NCBI GenBank assembly: GCA_963782885.1
Contig: CAWALL010000006.1
Location: 1 to 64,000, forward strand
Direction: 5' to 3'
Source: DATAOG01 sp963782885
GTDB taxonomy: Bacteria; Pseudomonadota; Alphaproteobacteria; Geminicoccales; Geminicoccaceae
DNA: 64,000 nucleotides
The first letter of the stretch is position 1. Every line of letters starts with the position of its first letter. Under the pieces are notes generated by a model, which saw only the letters and a program-made list of their open reading frames with translations, did no database searches and was not told the origin of the DNA. A program made the position numbers and the translations under genes. Shown here in pieces: positions 42,809-52,135 of the stretch.

Positions 42809-45800
42809 CAGCCGATCCCCCCGCCTCCCGGGTGCCGCACGCCGGCAATGCCCGGCGCACTTCCTGCACCAAGCTCGCGCGGTCGAGGCCGCGCTTCTCG
42901 ATGATCGTGAGCACGCGTCGCTGCAGGAGCGCGCGCTCGTCGCTGGACAGTGTCTTGGCGGTCAGCACGATCACCGGCAGACCTGCGAGCGCCGGGTTCT
43001 GCGCGACCTGCTCAAGCACGCCGAAGCCGTCGAGACCCGGCATCAAAAGGTCGAGCAGGAGCACGTCCGGCCGCCGCTGCGCCAGCATCGCGAGCGCCTC
43101 GCGGCCATCGCCGGCCGCCTCGATGTCGCACCCCAGATCCTCGAGCAGCTGGCGGATCAGGTCGGGCACCAGCGGGTCGTCGTCGGCCACCAGCAGACGC
43201 CAGGGTGGCGCCGCGACCCGCTGCAGCGCGCCGACCAGAGCGTCGCGATCGGGCGGCTTCAAGAGATAGTCGGACGCCCCCAGCCGGAAGCCCAGATCCT
43301 TCTGATCGACGATGGAAAGGACGATGATCGGGATGTCCCGGGTCTCGGGATCGGCCTTGAGCTCGTACAGAACCTGCCAACCATCCTTCTGCGGGATCAG
43401 AATGTCGAGCACGATCGCGCCCGGCCGATGCTCGCGCGCCATGCGCAGGCCGTCCTCGCCGCCGGCCGCGACCAGCACCTCGTAGCCCGCCTCGGTGAGG
43501 TTCTCGCGCAGAAGGTAGACGGTATCCGGATCGTCGTCGATCGCCAGCACGCAGCGGGTGCGCTCGGGTGTCGCTTCCGTCACGGCTGCGGTCTGGGCGA
43601 TCGCCGCCGGCGGCGCCGCGCACGCCGGACCGTAGCGCGCCGGGAAGGTCGCCGTGAAGGTCGAGCCGGCGCCCGCGGCGCTCACCAGCGTAATCTCACC
43701 GCCGATCAGGCGGGCGAGATGGCGGCTGATCGATAGGCCGAGGCCGGTGCCGCCGTGCTGGCGGGTGCTGCTGCTGTCGACCTGGCGGAACTCCTCGAAG
43801 ACCAGATCGAGGGCGTCGGCCGGGATGCCGCAGCCGCTGTCGGCGACCTCGAGAACGATCTGGCCATCCTTGTGGCGCGCACCGACGGTAATGGAGCCGC
43901 GGTCGGTGAACTTGGCGGCGTTGCCCAGAAGATTGAGCAGGATCTGGCGCAGCTTTTCCGGATCAGTGAATAGCTCCGGCAGGCCGGGCTCGACCGACTT
44001 GGCGAGCCGCACCCCTTCCCGGATGATCGGCTCGATTGTGCGCAGGCACTGGTCGATCAGCGGCTCGAGCGCGAACGCCGAGGGGCGCACCTCGACCCGC
44101 CCGGCCTCGATCTTGGACAGATCGAGCACGGTGTTGATCAGCGATAAAAGATGCTCGGCGCTGGTCAGGATCTTGGCGAGATTGTCGTGCTGTTTGGTCG
44201 GCAGCACGTCCTTGGCGCGGCGCATCACCAGGCGGGTGAAGCCGATGATCGCATTTAACGGCGTCCTGAGCTCGTGGCTCATGTTGGCTAGGAACTCGGA
44301 CTTGGCCCGATTCGCCTGCTCGGCCTGATTCTTGGCGGCGCGGAGGGCCGCCTCGGTGCGCTTGAGGTAGGTGAGATCATAGTAAGTCAGCATGCGCCCG
44401 CCATCCGACAGCGGCACGCAGCGATATTCGAGGATCCGGCCGTCGGCGAGCCGCAACTCGGCGGGTAACGCCGGCGCCTGCCGGAGTTCCTCGAGCCGCC
44501 GGCTCGCATAGCTCGCCCATTCTTCATCGGGTAGGCTGTAGATACCGCTGCGTCGGATGTCGTCAAGCACATCGCGAAACTGCGGTCGCTGGGCAAGGCG
44601 CTCGGGCGACATCCCCGACAGTTCTCGGAACGCTCGATTGTGCAGGCGCACGCGGAGGTCCGGATCGAGCATCACCACGCCGTAGTCGATGGTGTCGAGC
44701 AGCGCGTGCAGATCGCGCAGGTTCTTCTCCTCGACCTCGACCGCGGTGTCACGGAAGACTGTGAGCGCCTCGGCCATGCGGCCGATCTCGTCGCGCCCGC
44801 CGGCCGGCGGCAGGGGCGCCCGCAGATTGCCGCCGGCGATCGCCAGCATGCTGTCGCTGAGCCCGGTCAGCCGCGCGATCAGGTTGCGGCCGACGTAGAG
44901 CCAGACGATCAGGCCCGAGCTCACCAGGCTCAGCGCCACGACCGCGATCAGCACCGCCGCGCCGAACCGCTGCACGCCCAGCGCCTCAAGGTTGGCGCTC
45001 GCGATCTCGTCGTCGGCGTCGCCCACGAGGCGGTCGACAGCCGCCGTGAGCTCGTGGGTGAGCTCGGCGTTCTGCGCGAGCAGGCTCTGAGCGTCAGCGA
45101 GGATCGCGAGCTCCTCCTGGCGCGCCTGAAGGATGCTGTCCGCGCCGTCGGTCAGACCCTTGAACTCCTCGACCCGCTCCAAAAGGCGTGCGCGCAGGCC
45201 GGGGTCGAACTCGCTCGCCAGCGCCTCGAGCGTGAACAATGAGCGACGGAGCGGGAAAGCGAGCAGCGGCAGGTCGGCGGGCGTCGGCGCGGCCGCCGCC
45301 TTGAGCAGGCCGTCGTTGATCGCGGACAGCTCGATCTGTGCCTTCTGCTGCGGCAGATAGGTGGCGATCGCCTGGCCGAGCGCCGCGGTCGCGCCGTCGC
45401 GCTCAGCCGCCGCCTGGTCGGCGCCACCATTGCTGCGGCGCCACTCGGCGATCTTGGACTCCATCACCAGAATGCCAGGCGCCACCAAGCGCTGGGTAGC
45501 GACGTTGGTGTCGGCGAGGTCGCCGAGCCGCGCCTGCTTGCGGGCGGCGACTGAGAGCCGCTTGGCGATCAGGGCGTCGAGCGCGCCGAGGTTGCGGCGC
45601 AGACCCTCGACCGCTGGCTCCAGCGGCGCGAGCGCGTCCGGATGCAGCCCGCTCTGCCGCAGCGCGTCGAGCAGATGCTCGAGCCTGCCGACCTCGGCCT
45701 GGATGCTACCCGAGACCTCTCGAAGCTGGTCGTCTGAACGGACGGCGAGCAGCGCCGGTGCTGCCGCGACGATGCGCTCAGCCTGGCGCGACAGTTCGAG

Positions 45801-46001
45801 CGAGGCGAGCGCACCAGGCACCCGCTCCTCGGTGATCCGCCCGAGCGCCCGGCCGACCTCGTAGAACGAATAGAGGCCGGCGGCCGCCGCGATCACCGCG
45901 AACGCGCTGATGCCGAGGAAAGCAAGCAGCAACCGCCCGCGCACGCCGGTCCGCCCGAACAGCGCGGTGGTAACCCGGGTCAGCCGGCCCCTCGCGTCCA
46001 C
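42744..46001 (-). CDS. Hybrid sensor histidine kinase with two C-terminal receiver domains
   Basis: The protein has 1085 residues if started at GTG 46001 (AAGGGCGA five bases upstream); TTG 46025 would add eight residues. Membrane segments lie at about 23-45 and 347-371, flanking a helical periplasmic sensor of about 300 residues. Then come HAMP (372-425), PAS (435-545), HisKA with phospho-His576 in NMSHELRTPLNAIIGF, HATPase (GNAAKFTD, DSGCGIP, GGTGLGLSI) and two receivers with Asp866 (IVLDILIPQ) and Asp984 (LLLDLLMPG). The arrangement suggests a multistep phosphorelay that could feed the two receiver proteins downstream. Confidence 0.92.
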   Translation of the reverse strand: MDARGRLTRVTTALFGRTGVRGRLLLAFLGISAFAVIAAAAGLYSFYEVGRALGRITEERVPGALASLELSRQAERIVAAAPALLAVRSDDQLREVSGSIQAEVGRLEHLLDALRQSGLHPDALAPLEPAVEGLRRNLGALDALIAKRLSVAARKQARLGDLADTNVATQRLVAPGILVMESKIAEWRRSNGGADQAAAERDGATAALGQAIATYLPQQKAQIELSAINDGLLKAAAAPTPADLPLLAFPLRRSLFTLEALASEFDPGLRARLLERVEEFKGLTDGADSILQARQEELAILADAQSLLAQNAELTHELTAAVDRLVGDADDEIASANLEALGVQRFGAAVLIAVVALSLVSSGLIVWLYVGRNLIARLTGLSDSMLAIAGGNLRAPLPPAGGRDEIGRMAEALTVFRDTAVEVEEKNLRDLHALLDTIDYGVVMLDPDLRVRLHNRAFRELSGMSPERLAQRPQFRDVLDDIRRSGIYSLPDEEWASYASRRLEELRQAPALPAELRLADGRILEYRCVPLSDGGRMLTYYDLTYLKRTEAALRAAKNQAEQANRAKSEFLANMSHELRTPLNAIIGFTRLVMRRAKDVLPTKQHDNLAKILTSAEHLLSLINTVLDLSKIEAGRVEVRPSAFALEPLIDQCLRTIEPIIREGVRLAKSVEPGLPELFTDPEKLRQILLNLLGNAAKFTDRGSITVGARHKDGQIVLEVADSGCGIPADALDLVFEEFRQVDSSSTRQHGGTGLGLSISRHLARLIGGEITLVSAAGAGSTFTATFPARYGPACAAPPAAIAQTAAVTEATPERTRCVLAIDDDPDTVYLLRENLTEAGYEVLVAAGGEDGLRMAREHRPGAIVLDILIPQKDGWQVLYELKADPETRDIPIIVLSIVDQKDLGFRLGASDYLLKPPDRDALVGALQRVAAPPWRLLVADDDPLVPDLIRQLLEDLGCDIEAAGDGREALAMLAQRRPDVLLLDLLMPGLDGFGVLEQVAQNPALAGLPVIVLTAKTLSSDERALLQRRVLTIIEKRGLDRASLVQEVRRALPACGTREAGGSADAEDLDRRRRGAEPRPARAAS

Positions 46002-46036
46002 GCCAATCGCCCTTGCCGCAACCAATGCGGCCGACC

Positions 46037-46745
46037 CTACTCCTCGGCGGAGCCCGACTCCAGCGGCACGTACTGGCCTTCCCGCCAGACCTACCAGACG
46101 AATGGATCGTAGCCGTAGACGTCGCCTTCGGCGTCGACGCCGATGCGCAGCGTGTGGACCACCGCATCCGCATTGAAGGAGACGGCCTCTCCCACCGCCG
46201 GCACCCCGGCCTGGACGGCGGCGTAGGTGTCGAGCTCGGTGTCAGTCGGTCGATGCCGGCGGCCCGGAATTCGGTCGCGACGATGGCCGCTCCGGGCTGT
46301 TTACCGGCACCCATGTAGAAGGTCATCGGAATGCCCTCGGCCGCGGCGCCTGCGATCAGCCAAACTCCTCGCTCGCCACGCCGTCCGGGACGACGAAGCC
46401 GAGCTCCGGCGGGCGTGCCGTCGCCTGACGGACCAGCGGGCCGGCCTCGGCCTGATAGCCGCCATAGAAGCGGCGTCGATGCCTCGCGTCTCGAATGTCG
46501 CGATCGATCGGAGAACCCGGTCGGGCCCCGCCCGCACCTGGTCGACCTGCGCAGTCGGGACGCCGAGCTTGTCGAGCCGGCGTTTGGCCTCCAGGGCGAC
46601 GCCCTGGCCGCAGGCCTGGCCATCGTGGACGACGGCGATCGCGGCGCCCGGCGGTGCGTTGGCGATGTAGTCGCCGACCATGGTGCCTTGTAGACGTGGG
46701 GCGTGGTCCTGAAGGGGCCCGGCGACCGACTTTGGGCCACAAGCC
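46037..46745 (-). pseudogene. Decayed LivK-family ABC solute-binding protein
   Basis: Read on the minus strand from 46745: VGDYIANAPPGAAIAVVHDG, QACGQGVALEAKRRLDKLGV. A frameshift near 46470 gives FYGGYQAEAGPLVRQA, then another frame reads WLIAGAAAEGIPMTFYM, and a further shift gives LDTYAAVQAGVPAVGEAV, GDVYGYDPFVW, an in-frame TAG (46091-46093) and VWREGQYVPLESG before the stop. These are the landmarks of Peripla_BP_6 receptors (VHDGQ.YGQG, GG..TEAG, YAAVQA). The N-terminal third is absent. It is too damaged to be functional. Confidence 0.75.
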
Positions 46746-47164
46746 GTCAACTTCAAGCTTTCTTTCCCGCCTGCGGCTGACTCAGGCTGGTTTCATGGCG
46801 CCAGCCCGGGGCGGGGCGGACTGAAGGTACTGCACCGGTGCCCGAGCGGACCCTGTGCCTCAGGATCTCTCGCAACCGGATCGCAATCAAGGCTACGGCC
46901 GCCCTTGCGCCCGCGTCAGTACCGAGCCGAAGAGTTCGATCCCTGTCTACCTCGCCTGAGCACGGCTACTTTACAAACCCACACCCTTGGGATGTCATCA
47001 AAGACATCGATTTGACGAGTTCTGACATCCTTACCAAAACCGGCGTGGTTCGATTGTGTCGCAGAGAAAAAATGGTCCGAAATGGGGCTGTCGGCCGCCG
47101 CGCGTGGTTCGGAAAAAATAGGCCAGAACACCCGTATTGTGCGCCGTTCCGGCCGACGACGACC
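46746..47164. other. Intergenic interval of about 420 bp, no supported gene
   Basis: Around 46970-47130 the composition is AT-richer than the genes on either side. It lies between the decayed LivK-like gene and the 3' end of the truncated sigma-54 activator, so it may hold the breakpoint of the deletion that removed the activator's C-terminus. No family motifs were found on either strand. Confidence 0.35.
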
Positions 47165-47872
47165 TCACGAAGAGAATGTTCCGACCAAGGGTGACTGGCG
47201 GAGGGCCGACACTGTGGTCGAACCCTCCCCCGTGCGAGATTTCAAAGACTTGGTATAACATTTCATCTGATGATGATCGTCGGGCGCGGCCGGTTGGCGG
47301 CGGCGAAGGCACGTCGGGAACAGCAGGTCCTGGCGAAAGCCGCCGGCCGCCACCCGGGTGGCGAGATCGCGGTTCGAGGCCGCGAGCACCCGGACGTCGG
47401 CGGTCCGCAGCTTCTCACCGCCGACCTGGCGGTACTCGCGATCCTGCAGAAAGCGGAGCAGCACCACCTGGCCCTTGGGCGTCAGGCTGTCGACCTCGTC
47501 GAGCAGCAGCGTGCCGCGCTCGGCCATCGCCATCAGTCCCTGCCGGTCGGCGCGGGCGTCGGTGAAAGCGCCCCGGACATGGCCGAACAGCTCGCTGTCG
47601 AGCACCGTCTCGGTCAGGCCGCCGCAGTTGACCGGCACGAACGGCCGGCCGCGACGCGGGCTCAGGTAGTGCGACGCCCGGGCGAACAGCTCCTTGCCCG
47701 TGCCCGTGGCGCCGCGCAGCACCACCGGTGCGTCGCAGGCGGCGAGCCTCGGCAACATGCCCAGTACGGCGCGAAACGCGGGCGAGCGGCCCATCAACCC
47801 CAGGCTCGCACACGCCGCCACGAACGCCTCGTCGTCGAGCCCCTCGGGGGACACTTGCAAAAGCTGCGACAT
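47165..47872 (-). pseudogene. Sigma-54-dependent transcriptional activator, truncated within the AAA+ domain
   Basis: The ATG at 47872 (GGGAG upstream) begins MSQLLQVSPEGLDDEAFVAA. The AAA+ module shows Walker A GATGTGKEL (residues 54-62), the sigma-54 contact loop as GAFTDA (101-106; canonical form GAFTGA), Walker B GTLLLDEVD and AASNRDLATRV. Homology ends abruptly after FRQDLLF (about residue 185), where RLNV and the rest of the domain should follow. The remaining 50 residues are unrelated, and the sensor-2 region and Fis-type DNA-binding helix are missing. It cannot bind DNA as a normal activator. Confidence 0.8.
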
Positions 47873-48142
47873 GTCGGCTCCCGTTGGAGCTACGACACCA
47901 AGCCGGCATGGCTGCTCAAATGCCACGGCACCTGACACTCGAGACCTCACTACCATCTGCTGGCAACATGTAAGTGGTAAAAAGAACCCTTGATAATCGC
48001 GGGATGATTGAAAGATAAGCTACGGGGTCAGATCGCGCGCCTGCCAGAACCGGCAGGCCGTCGCGGGGCCATCGTCGGCCGGGACCGTGATGCTGCCGGT
48101 CGAGACGTCGACCGAGGTCAAGTCGTTTCCAGGCGCTCCGGC

Positions 48143-48595
48143 TCACGCTGCGATCGGCGGCGGGTTCGGGACCCATTTCAGGACGTGCTGGGCGATCGCG
48201 ACCAGGGCGCCATCCTGGTTGGTGACCTCAATCGCGGCGCGCGAGCGGCGGCGGGCAGGATCGATCTCGGCGATCCGGTAGGTCACCGTGACCGTGTCGC
48301 CGATGAAGACCGGTCCGAGAAAACGGATGCGGTCGTAGCCGAGCGAGACCGGGGTCTCGTCCGCCGGCACGCCGCCCGCCTGCTCGATCATCAGCGTCGA
48401 GGTGGTCGACATGAAGCCGATCAAGAGCGCGCCGTGGGCGATCCGGCGGTGGTAGGCCGAGCGCTGCATCACCGCCTCGTTGACGTGATTGGAGGAAAAA
48501 TCGCCGGTGATCCCGGCGAACAGATAGACGTCGCTCTCGCCGACCGTCTTGGCGAACCGCACCTGGTCGCCGACCGCGACGTGGAACCCGCTCAT
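48143..48595 (-). CDS. MaoC-family (R)-specific hydratase-like protein
   Basis: The protein has 150 residues with a hot-dog fold. The hydratase-2 motif is present: FAGITGDFSSNHVNEAVMQR followed by RIAHGALLIGFMSTT, including Asp and His at the catalytic positions. VTVTYRIAEIDPARRRSRAA fits the later strands. It would hydrate or dehydrate an enoyl-CoA-type substrate. ATG overlaps the stop of the CaiB-like gene (ATGA), so the two probably work in one pathway. Confidence 0.92.
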   Translation of the reverse strand: MSGFHVAVGDQVRFAKTVGESDVYLFAGITGDFSSNHVNEAVMQRSAYHRRIAHGALLIGFMSTTSTLMIEQAGGVPADETPVSLGYDRIRFLGPVFIGDTVTVTYRIAEIDPARRRSRAAIEVTNQDGALVAIAQHVLKWVPNPPPIAA

Positions 48596-49797
48596 GGCGA
48601 AGCCTCCCCTTCTGGCGCCGCGGACGGCGCCGCGACCACCCGGCGCGCGATCAGATCGTCGATCTCGGCGGCGCCATAGCCGAGTTCGGCAAGCACCGCC
48701 CGGGTATCCTCGCCCAGCCGGAGCGCGAGCCGCCGCAGCGCCGGCACCTCGCCATCGTAGCGGAGCGGATGGTTGACCAGGGTCGCCGTGCCGGCCCCGA
48801 CCGGGACGTCCCGAAAGACCTGGTTGTGGCGGATCTGCGGGTCGTCCGGCAGCTCGTCGTAGTCGCGCACGCGGGCATACCAGATCGCCTGCGCATCGAG
48901 GCCGGGCACGAGCTCCGCATAGCGCCGCGGCGCCAGCTCCTCGGCCAGCACCCGCGCGTAGCGGTCGCGCTCCTGGTAGCGGTCGACGCCGGCAAGGGCT
49001 GCCAGCACCTCGCTGGCGAGCGCGGCCGCGAGCTTCTTCGGGTCGTTCAGCGAGACGGCGAGCCAACCGTCGGCGATCCGGTACACGCCGTAGGGCGCCT
49101 CGTGGTACCAGGTCGCGAGGTTGAGGTCGCGCCGGAAGGCGTCCCGGCGCGCGCGGCCGCTGTAGTAGAGCGTGAGCGGCTCGGTCTGGAGGTCGACGCC
49201 GGCGTTCAGCAGGTTGGCGTCGATCCGCGTGCCCTGGCCGGTCTGCAGGCGGCGGACGTAGGCGCCGAGGATGCCCATCGCCAGCAGCGCGGCGCCGTGC
49301 TGGTCGGCGGCGGCAAAGCCGATCGCGGTCGGCCGCTCGTTGCCAGTCGCGGCGATCAGGCCGGAGAGCGCCTGGATCAGGAGGTCCTGGCCCGGTCGGC
49401 CGGCCATCGGCCCGCTCGGCCCGTAGCCGGTCGCCGAGGCGTAGATGATATCCGGATTCAGCGCCCGAACCTGGTCGTAGCCGAGCCCGAGCCGGTCCAT
49501 GACCCCCGGCCGGAAGTTCTCCATCACCACGTCGGCGCTCTCGAGCAGGCGCAGGACCAGCGCCTTGCCGTCCGGGTGCTTGAGGTCGACCGCGAGCGAG
49601 CGCTTGTTGCGGTTGGCCGCGAGATAGAACGCGCTGGTGCCGTCGACGAACGCGTTCGCCCCCGACCAGTGGCGCTCGTAGGCGCCCGACGGCGGCTCGA
49701 CCTTGATCACGTCGGCGCCCATGTCGGCAAGATACTGCGCCGCCGCCGGCCCCTGCAGATAATGGCAGAAGCTGACCACCCGCATCCGGACCAGCAC
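48592..49797 (-). CDS. Class III CoA-transferase, CaiB/BaiF family
   Basis: The protein has 401 residues. The start is GTG 49797, supported by GGGAGGGC five bases upstream. Family landmarks are LADMGADVIKVEPPSGAYER, FYLAANRNKRSLAVDLKHPD, ENFRPGVMDRLGLGYDQVRA and GRPGQDLLIQALSG, containing the catalytic Asp. LNDPKKLAAAL and HNQVFRDVPVG are also typical. It moves CoA between carboxylic acids. It is coupled to the MaoC-like hydratase and divergent from the DapA-family aldolase across a 137-bp gap. Confidence 0.93.
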   Translation of the reverse strand: MLVRMRVVSFCHYLQGPAAAQYLADMGADVIKVEPPSGAYERHWSGANAFVDGTSAFYLAANRNKRSLAVDLKHPDGKALVLRLLESADVVMENFRPGVMDRLGLGYDQVRALNPDIIYASATGYGPSGPMAGRPGQDLLIQALSGLIAATGNERPTAIGFAAADQHGAALLAMGILGAYVRRLQTGQGTRIDANLLNAGVDLQTEPLTLYYSGRARRDAFRRDLNLATWYHEAPYGVYRIADGWLAVSLNDPKKLAAALASEVLAALAGVDRYQERDRYARVLAEELAPRRYAELVPGLDAQAIWYARVRDYDELPDDPQIRHNQVFRDVPVGAGTATLVNHPLRYDGEVPALRRLALRLGEDTRAVLAELGYGAAEIDDLIARRVVAAPSAAPEGEASP

Positions 49798-49934
49798 GCG
49801 CCGCCCTCCCTGGTTTGGCGACCGGCAACCTAGGCAGCGCGCCCGCGGCCGGTCAAGCCGGGGCGGTTCGCTTGTCAGCCGGCGGCGCGCCCCTTAAATT
49901 CGGTGTACCAACCTTTCGCCCGGAGGAGCACGCC

Positions 49935-50897
49935 ATGCCACGGTTCAAGGACGACCAGCCCGAGGGCGTGATTCCGGCCTGCCTGCTGCCGTTCTTCGAG
50001 GACTTCTCGATCGACGAGCGCGGCTATCGCAAGCACCTCCGGGACGTGGCCGCGGTCGAGGGGATCAGCGCGCTGACGGTCAACGCGCACGCCTCCGAGG
50101 CCGCCGCCTGCTCCGACGAGGAGCAGGCGCGGGTGCTGGACCTGACCATGGACGCGGTCGGCGACCGACTGCCGGTGGTCAACGGCATCTACGCCGACGG
50201 CAGCCACTATGCCGCCAGGCTCGCCCGGATGGCCGAGCGCGGCGGCGCGTCCTGCCTCCTGGTGTTCCCGCCCAACCCGATGGCGATGGGCGGCCAGCTG
50301 CGGCCCGAGATGGCGCTCGCCCACTTCAAGATGATCGCGGATGCCTGCGAGCTGCCGATCATCCTGTTCCAGTACCCGATGGCCTCGGGGCTCGGCTATC
50401 CGCTCGAGACGCTCTTGCGCCTGGTCGAGGAGGTGCCGCAGGTCCGGGCGATCAAGGACTGGTGCAACGACGCCATGCTGCACGAGCGCCACATCCGCAC
50501 CCTGCAGAACCTGCCGCGGCCGGTGACCGTGCTCTCGACCCACTCGAGCTGGCTGATGAGCTCGCTGGTCATGGGCTGCGGCGGCCTGCTGTCGGGCGCC
50601 GGCAGCGTGATCGCCGACCTCCAGGTCGCCCTGTTCCGGGCGGTGCAGGCCAAGGATCTGGCGCGCGCCCAGGCGATCAACGCGCGCATCTACCCGCTGG
50701 TGCAGGCGTTCTACGCGCCGCCCTTCCTGGACATGCACAATCGCATGAAGGAGATGCTGGTCCTGCTCGGCCGGATGGAGCGGGCGGTGGTCCGGCCGCC
50801 GCTGATGAAGCTCAGCGCCGCCGAGATCGCCCGGCTGCGCCACGCGATCGCCGATGCCCGGCTCGCGACCGAGGGCGCGCTCGACCTCGCCGCCTGA
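49935..50897 (+). CDS. DapA/NanA-family aldolase or lyase
   Basis: The protein has 320 residues with GGAGGAG before ATG. The TIM-barrel Schiff-base family is recognised by GVIPACLLPFFEDFSIDERG, the LFQYPMASGLG strand with the conserved Tyr, and VRAIKDWCND carrying the Schiff-base Lys. GCGGLLSGAGSVIADLQVAL is typical of the group. Genuine dihydrodipicolinate synthase is only one member; the position opposite a CaiB/MaoC operon suggests a catabolic keto-acid lyase instead. Substrate unknown. Confidence 0.9.
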   Translation: MPRFKDDQPEGVIPACLLPFFEDFSIDERGYRKHLRDVAAVEGISALTVNAHASEAAACSDEEQARVLDLTMDAVGDRLPVVNGIYADGSHYAARLARMAERGGASCLLVFPPNPMAMGGQLRPEMALAHFKMIADACELPIILFQYPMASGLGYPLETLLRLVEEVPQVRAIKDWCNDAMLHERHIRTLQNLPRPVTVLSTHSSWLMSSLVMGCGGLLSGAGSVIADLQVALFRAVQAKDLARAQAINARIYPLVQAFYAPPFLDMHNRMKEMLVLLGRMERAVVRPPLMKLSAAEIARLRHAIADARLATEGALDLAA

Positions 50898-50963
50898 CGG
50901 CGGGCGATCGTCGGGTCCCAGCGGCGGCCGCCTCGGCGCAACCCAACGCGTCGGCGCCACGAG

Positions 50964-51458
50964 ATGACGCTTCGTTCGAGAAAACTGATCGCCGCGGCCG
51001 CGGTCGCCGCCGTCCTCGAGGCGTGCTCGCACCCGTCGGGGACGACCTACACGCCGAACGAGACCGGCACGGTCATGCGGGTCGAGGACGCGCGCGTGGT
51101 CTCGTCTCGGGAAGTCCTGATCTCGGGCCTCGACAACCAGCAGGCCGCCGGCTGGGGCACCGCGATCGGCGCCGCGGTCGCCGGGACGACGGCTTATGGC
51201 ATCACCAAGGCGAACAACCCGGCGGACGTCGCGATCACCGTCGTCGCGGCGATCGTCGGCGGTCTGGCCGGCCTTGCCGCCGAGGAGTTCCGCGAGACCC
51301 GGCACGGCGCCGAGTACATCCTGCGCGACGACAGCGGCAAGACCAGCGCGGTCGTCCAGTCGCTGGGCTCGGGCGAGAAGATTTATCCGCCCGGAACGCC
51401 CGTCTCGCTGATCTATGGCGCCCGCAACTACGTCCGGGTCGTGCCCGCTCAGAGCTGA
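50964..51458 (+). CDS. SlyB-like outer-membrane lipoprotein with glycine-zipper region
   Basis: The protein has 164 residues. A lipoprotein signal (AVAAVLEACS) places the lipidated Cys at residue 21. A glycine-zipper stretch (GTAIGAAVAGTTAYGI, VAAIVGGLAGLAAEE) is followed by a beta-rich C-terminal domain (GAEYILRDDSGKTSAVVQ, YGARNYVRVVPAQ). This is the layout of SlyB/PcpY-type envelope proteins. Role in outer-membrane integrity is from family knowledge. No strong ribosome site is seen. Confidence 0.82.
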   Translation: MTLRSRKLIAAAAVAAVLEACSHPSGTTYTPNETGTVMRVEDARVVSSREVLISGLDNQQAAGWGTAIGAAVAGTTAYGITKANNPADVAITVVAAIVGGLAGLAAEEFRETRHGAEYILRDDSGKTSAVVQSLGSGEKIYPPGTPVSLIYGARNYVRVVPAQS

Positions 51459-51614
51459 ACGCCTCAGCGGCATGCAGGCCAGCTCATCCGTGCGGCCGTG
51501 ACGCGGCGCTCGGACACCTGGGGTTTGCGCTATGTCAAGGCGGCCGACTGCCAGCTTTCTAACTCTTGAGGATGCGAAATGCGCGAGGCAACCTTGGGAT
51601 CCGGGAGCGCGACC

Positions 51615-52070
51615 ATGAGTGGGAAGATTCTAGCGGCGATCGACGGTTCGGAGCATGGCTGGAAGGCGCTCGACCTGGCGGCCGACCTCGCCAAGGAGCG
51701 GGACGCCGAGCTGATCGTGCTCCATGTCGTGCCCTACGAGCCGATGTCCGATGCGCTGCGGGCCTTCGCGAGGGCCGAGCACCTGCCGCTCGAGGAGGAG
51801 GTGGCGCGGTTCCATCAGACCCGGGCGCTCGGCGACCGCCTGACCCACGCGGGCGAGGCACGGGTGCGCGAGCGGGGCGTGACCAGGGTCGTCGGCCGCA
51901 CCGAAGAGGGTAAGCCCTCGCATGAGATTCTCAAGGTCGCCAGGAGCGAGGACGTCGACATGATCGTCATCGGCAGCCGCGGCCTCAGCGACGCCCGTGC
52001 GTTCTTCCTCGGCAGCGTCTCCCACCAGGTGGCGAACCACGCTCGCTGCACCTGCGTCGCGGTCAAGTGA
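51615..52070 (+). CDS. Universal stress protein, UspA family
   Basis: The protein has 151 residues from ATG 51615, with GGGAG at proper spacing. The fold is shown by KILAAIDGSEHGWKALDLA at the start, ELIVLHVVPYEP, and the ATP-binding motif VIGSRGLSDARAFFLGSVS near the C-terminus (pattern G.(G)..G...G.S). It lies next to a CBS-domain protein and the fragment of another UspA gene. Confidence 0.93.
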   Translation: MSGKILAAIDGSEHGWKALDLAADLAKERDAELIVLHVVPYEPMSDALRAFARAEHLPLEEEVARFHQTRALGDRLTHAGEARVRERGVTRVVGRTEEGKPSHEILKVARSEDVDMIVIGSRGLSDARAFFLGSVSHQVANHARCTCVAVK

Positions 52071-52135
52071 TGCGGCGCCGGCAGGGCGCCTTTCGACCCG
52101 GGACCAGCTGAGTTTTCGGCCGGGACCCCGCGGGT

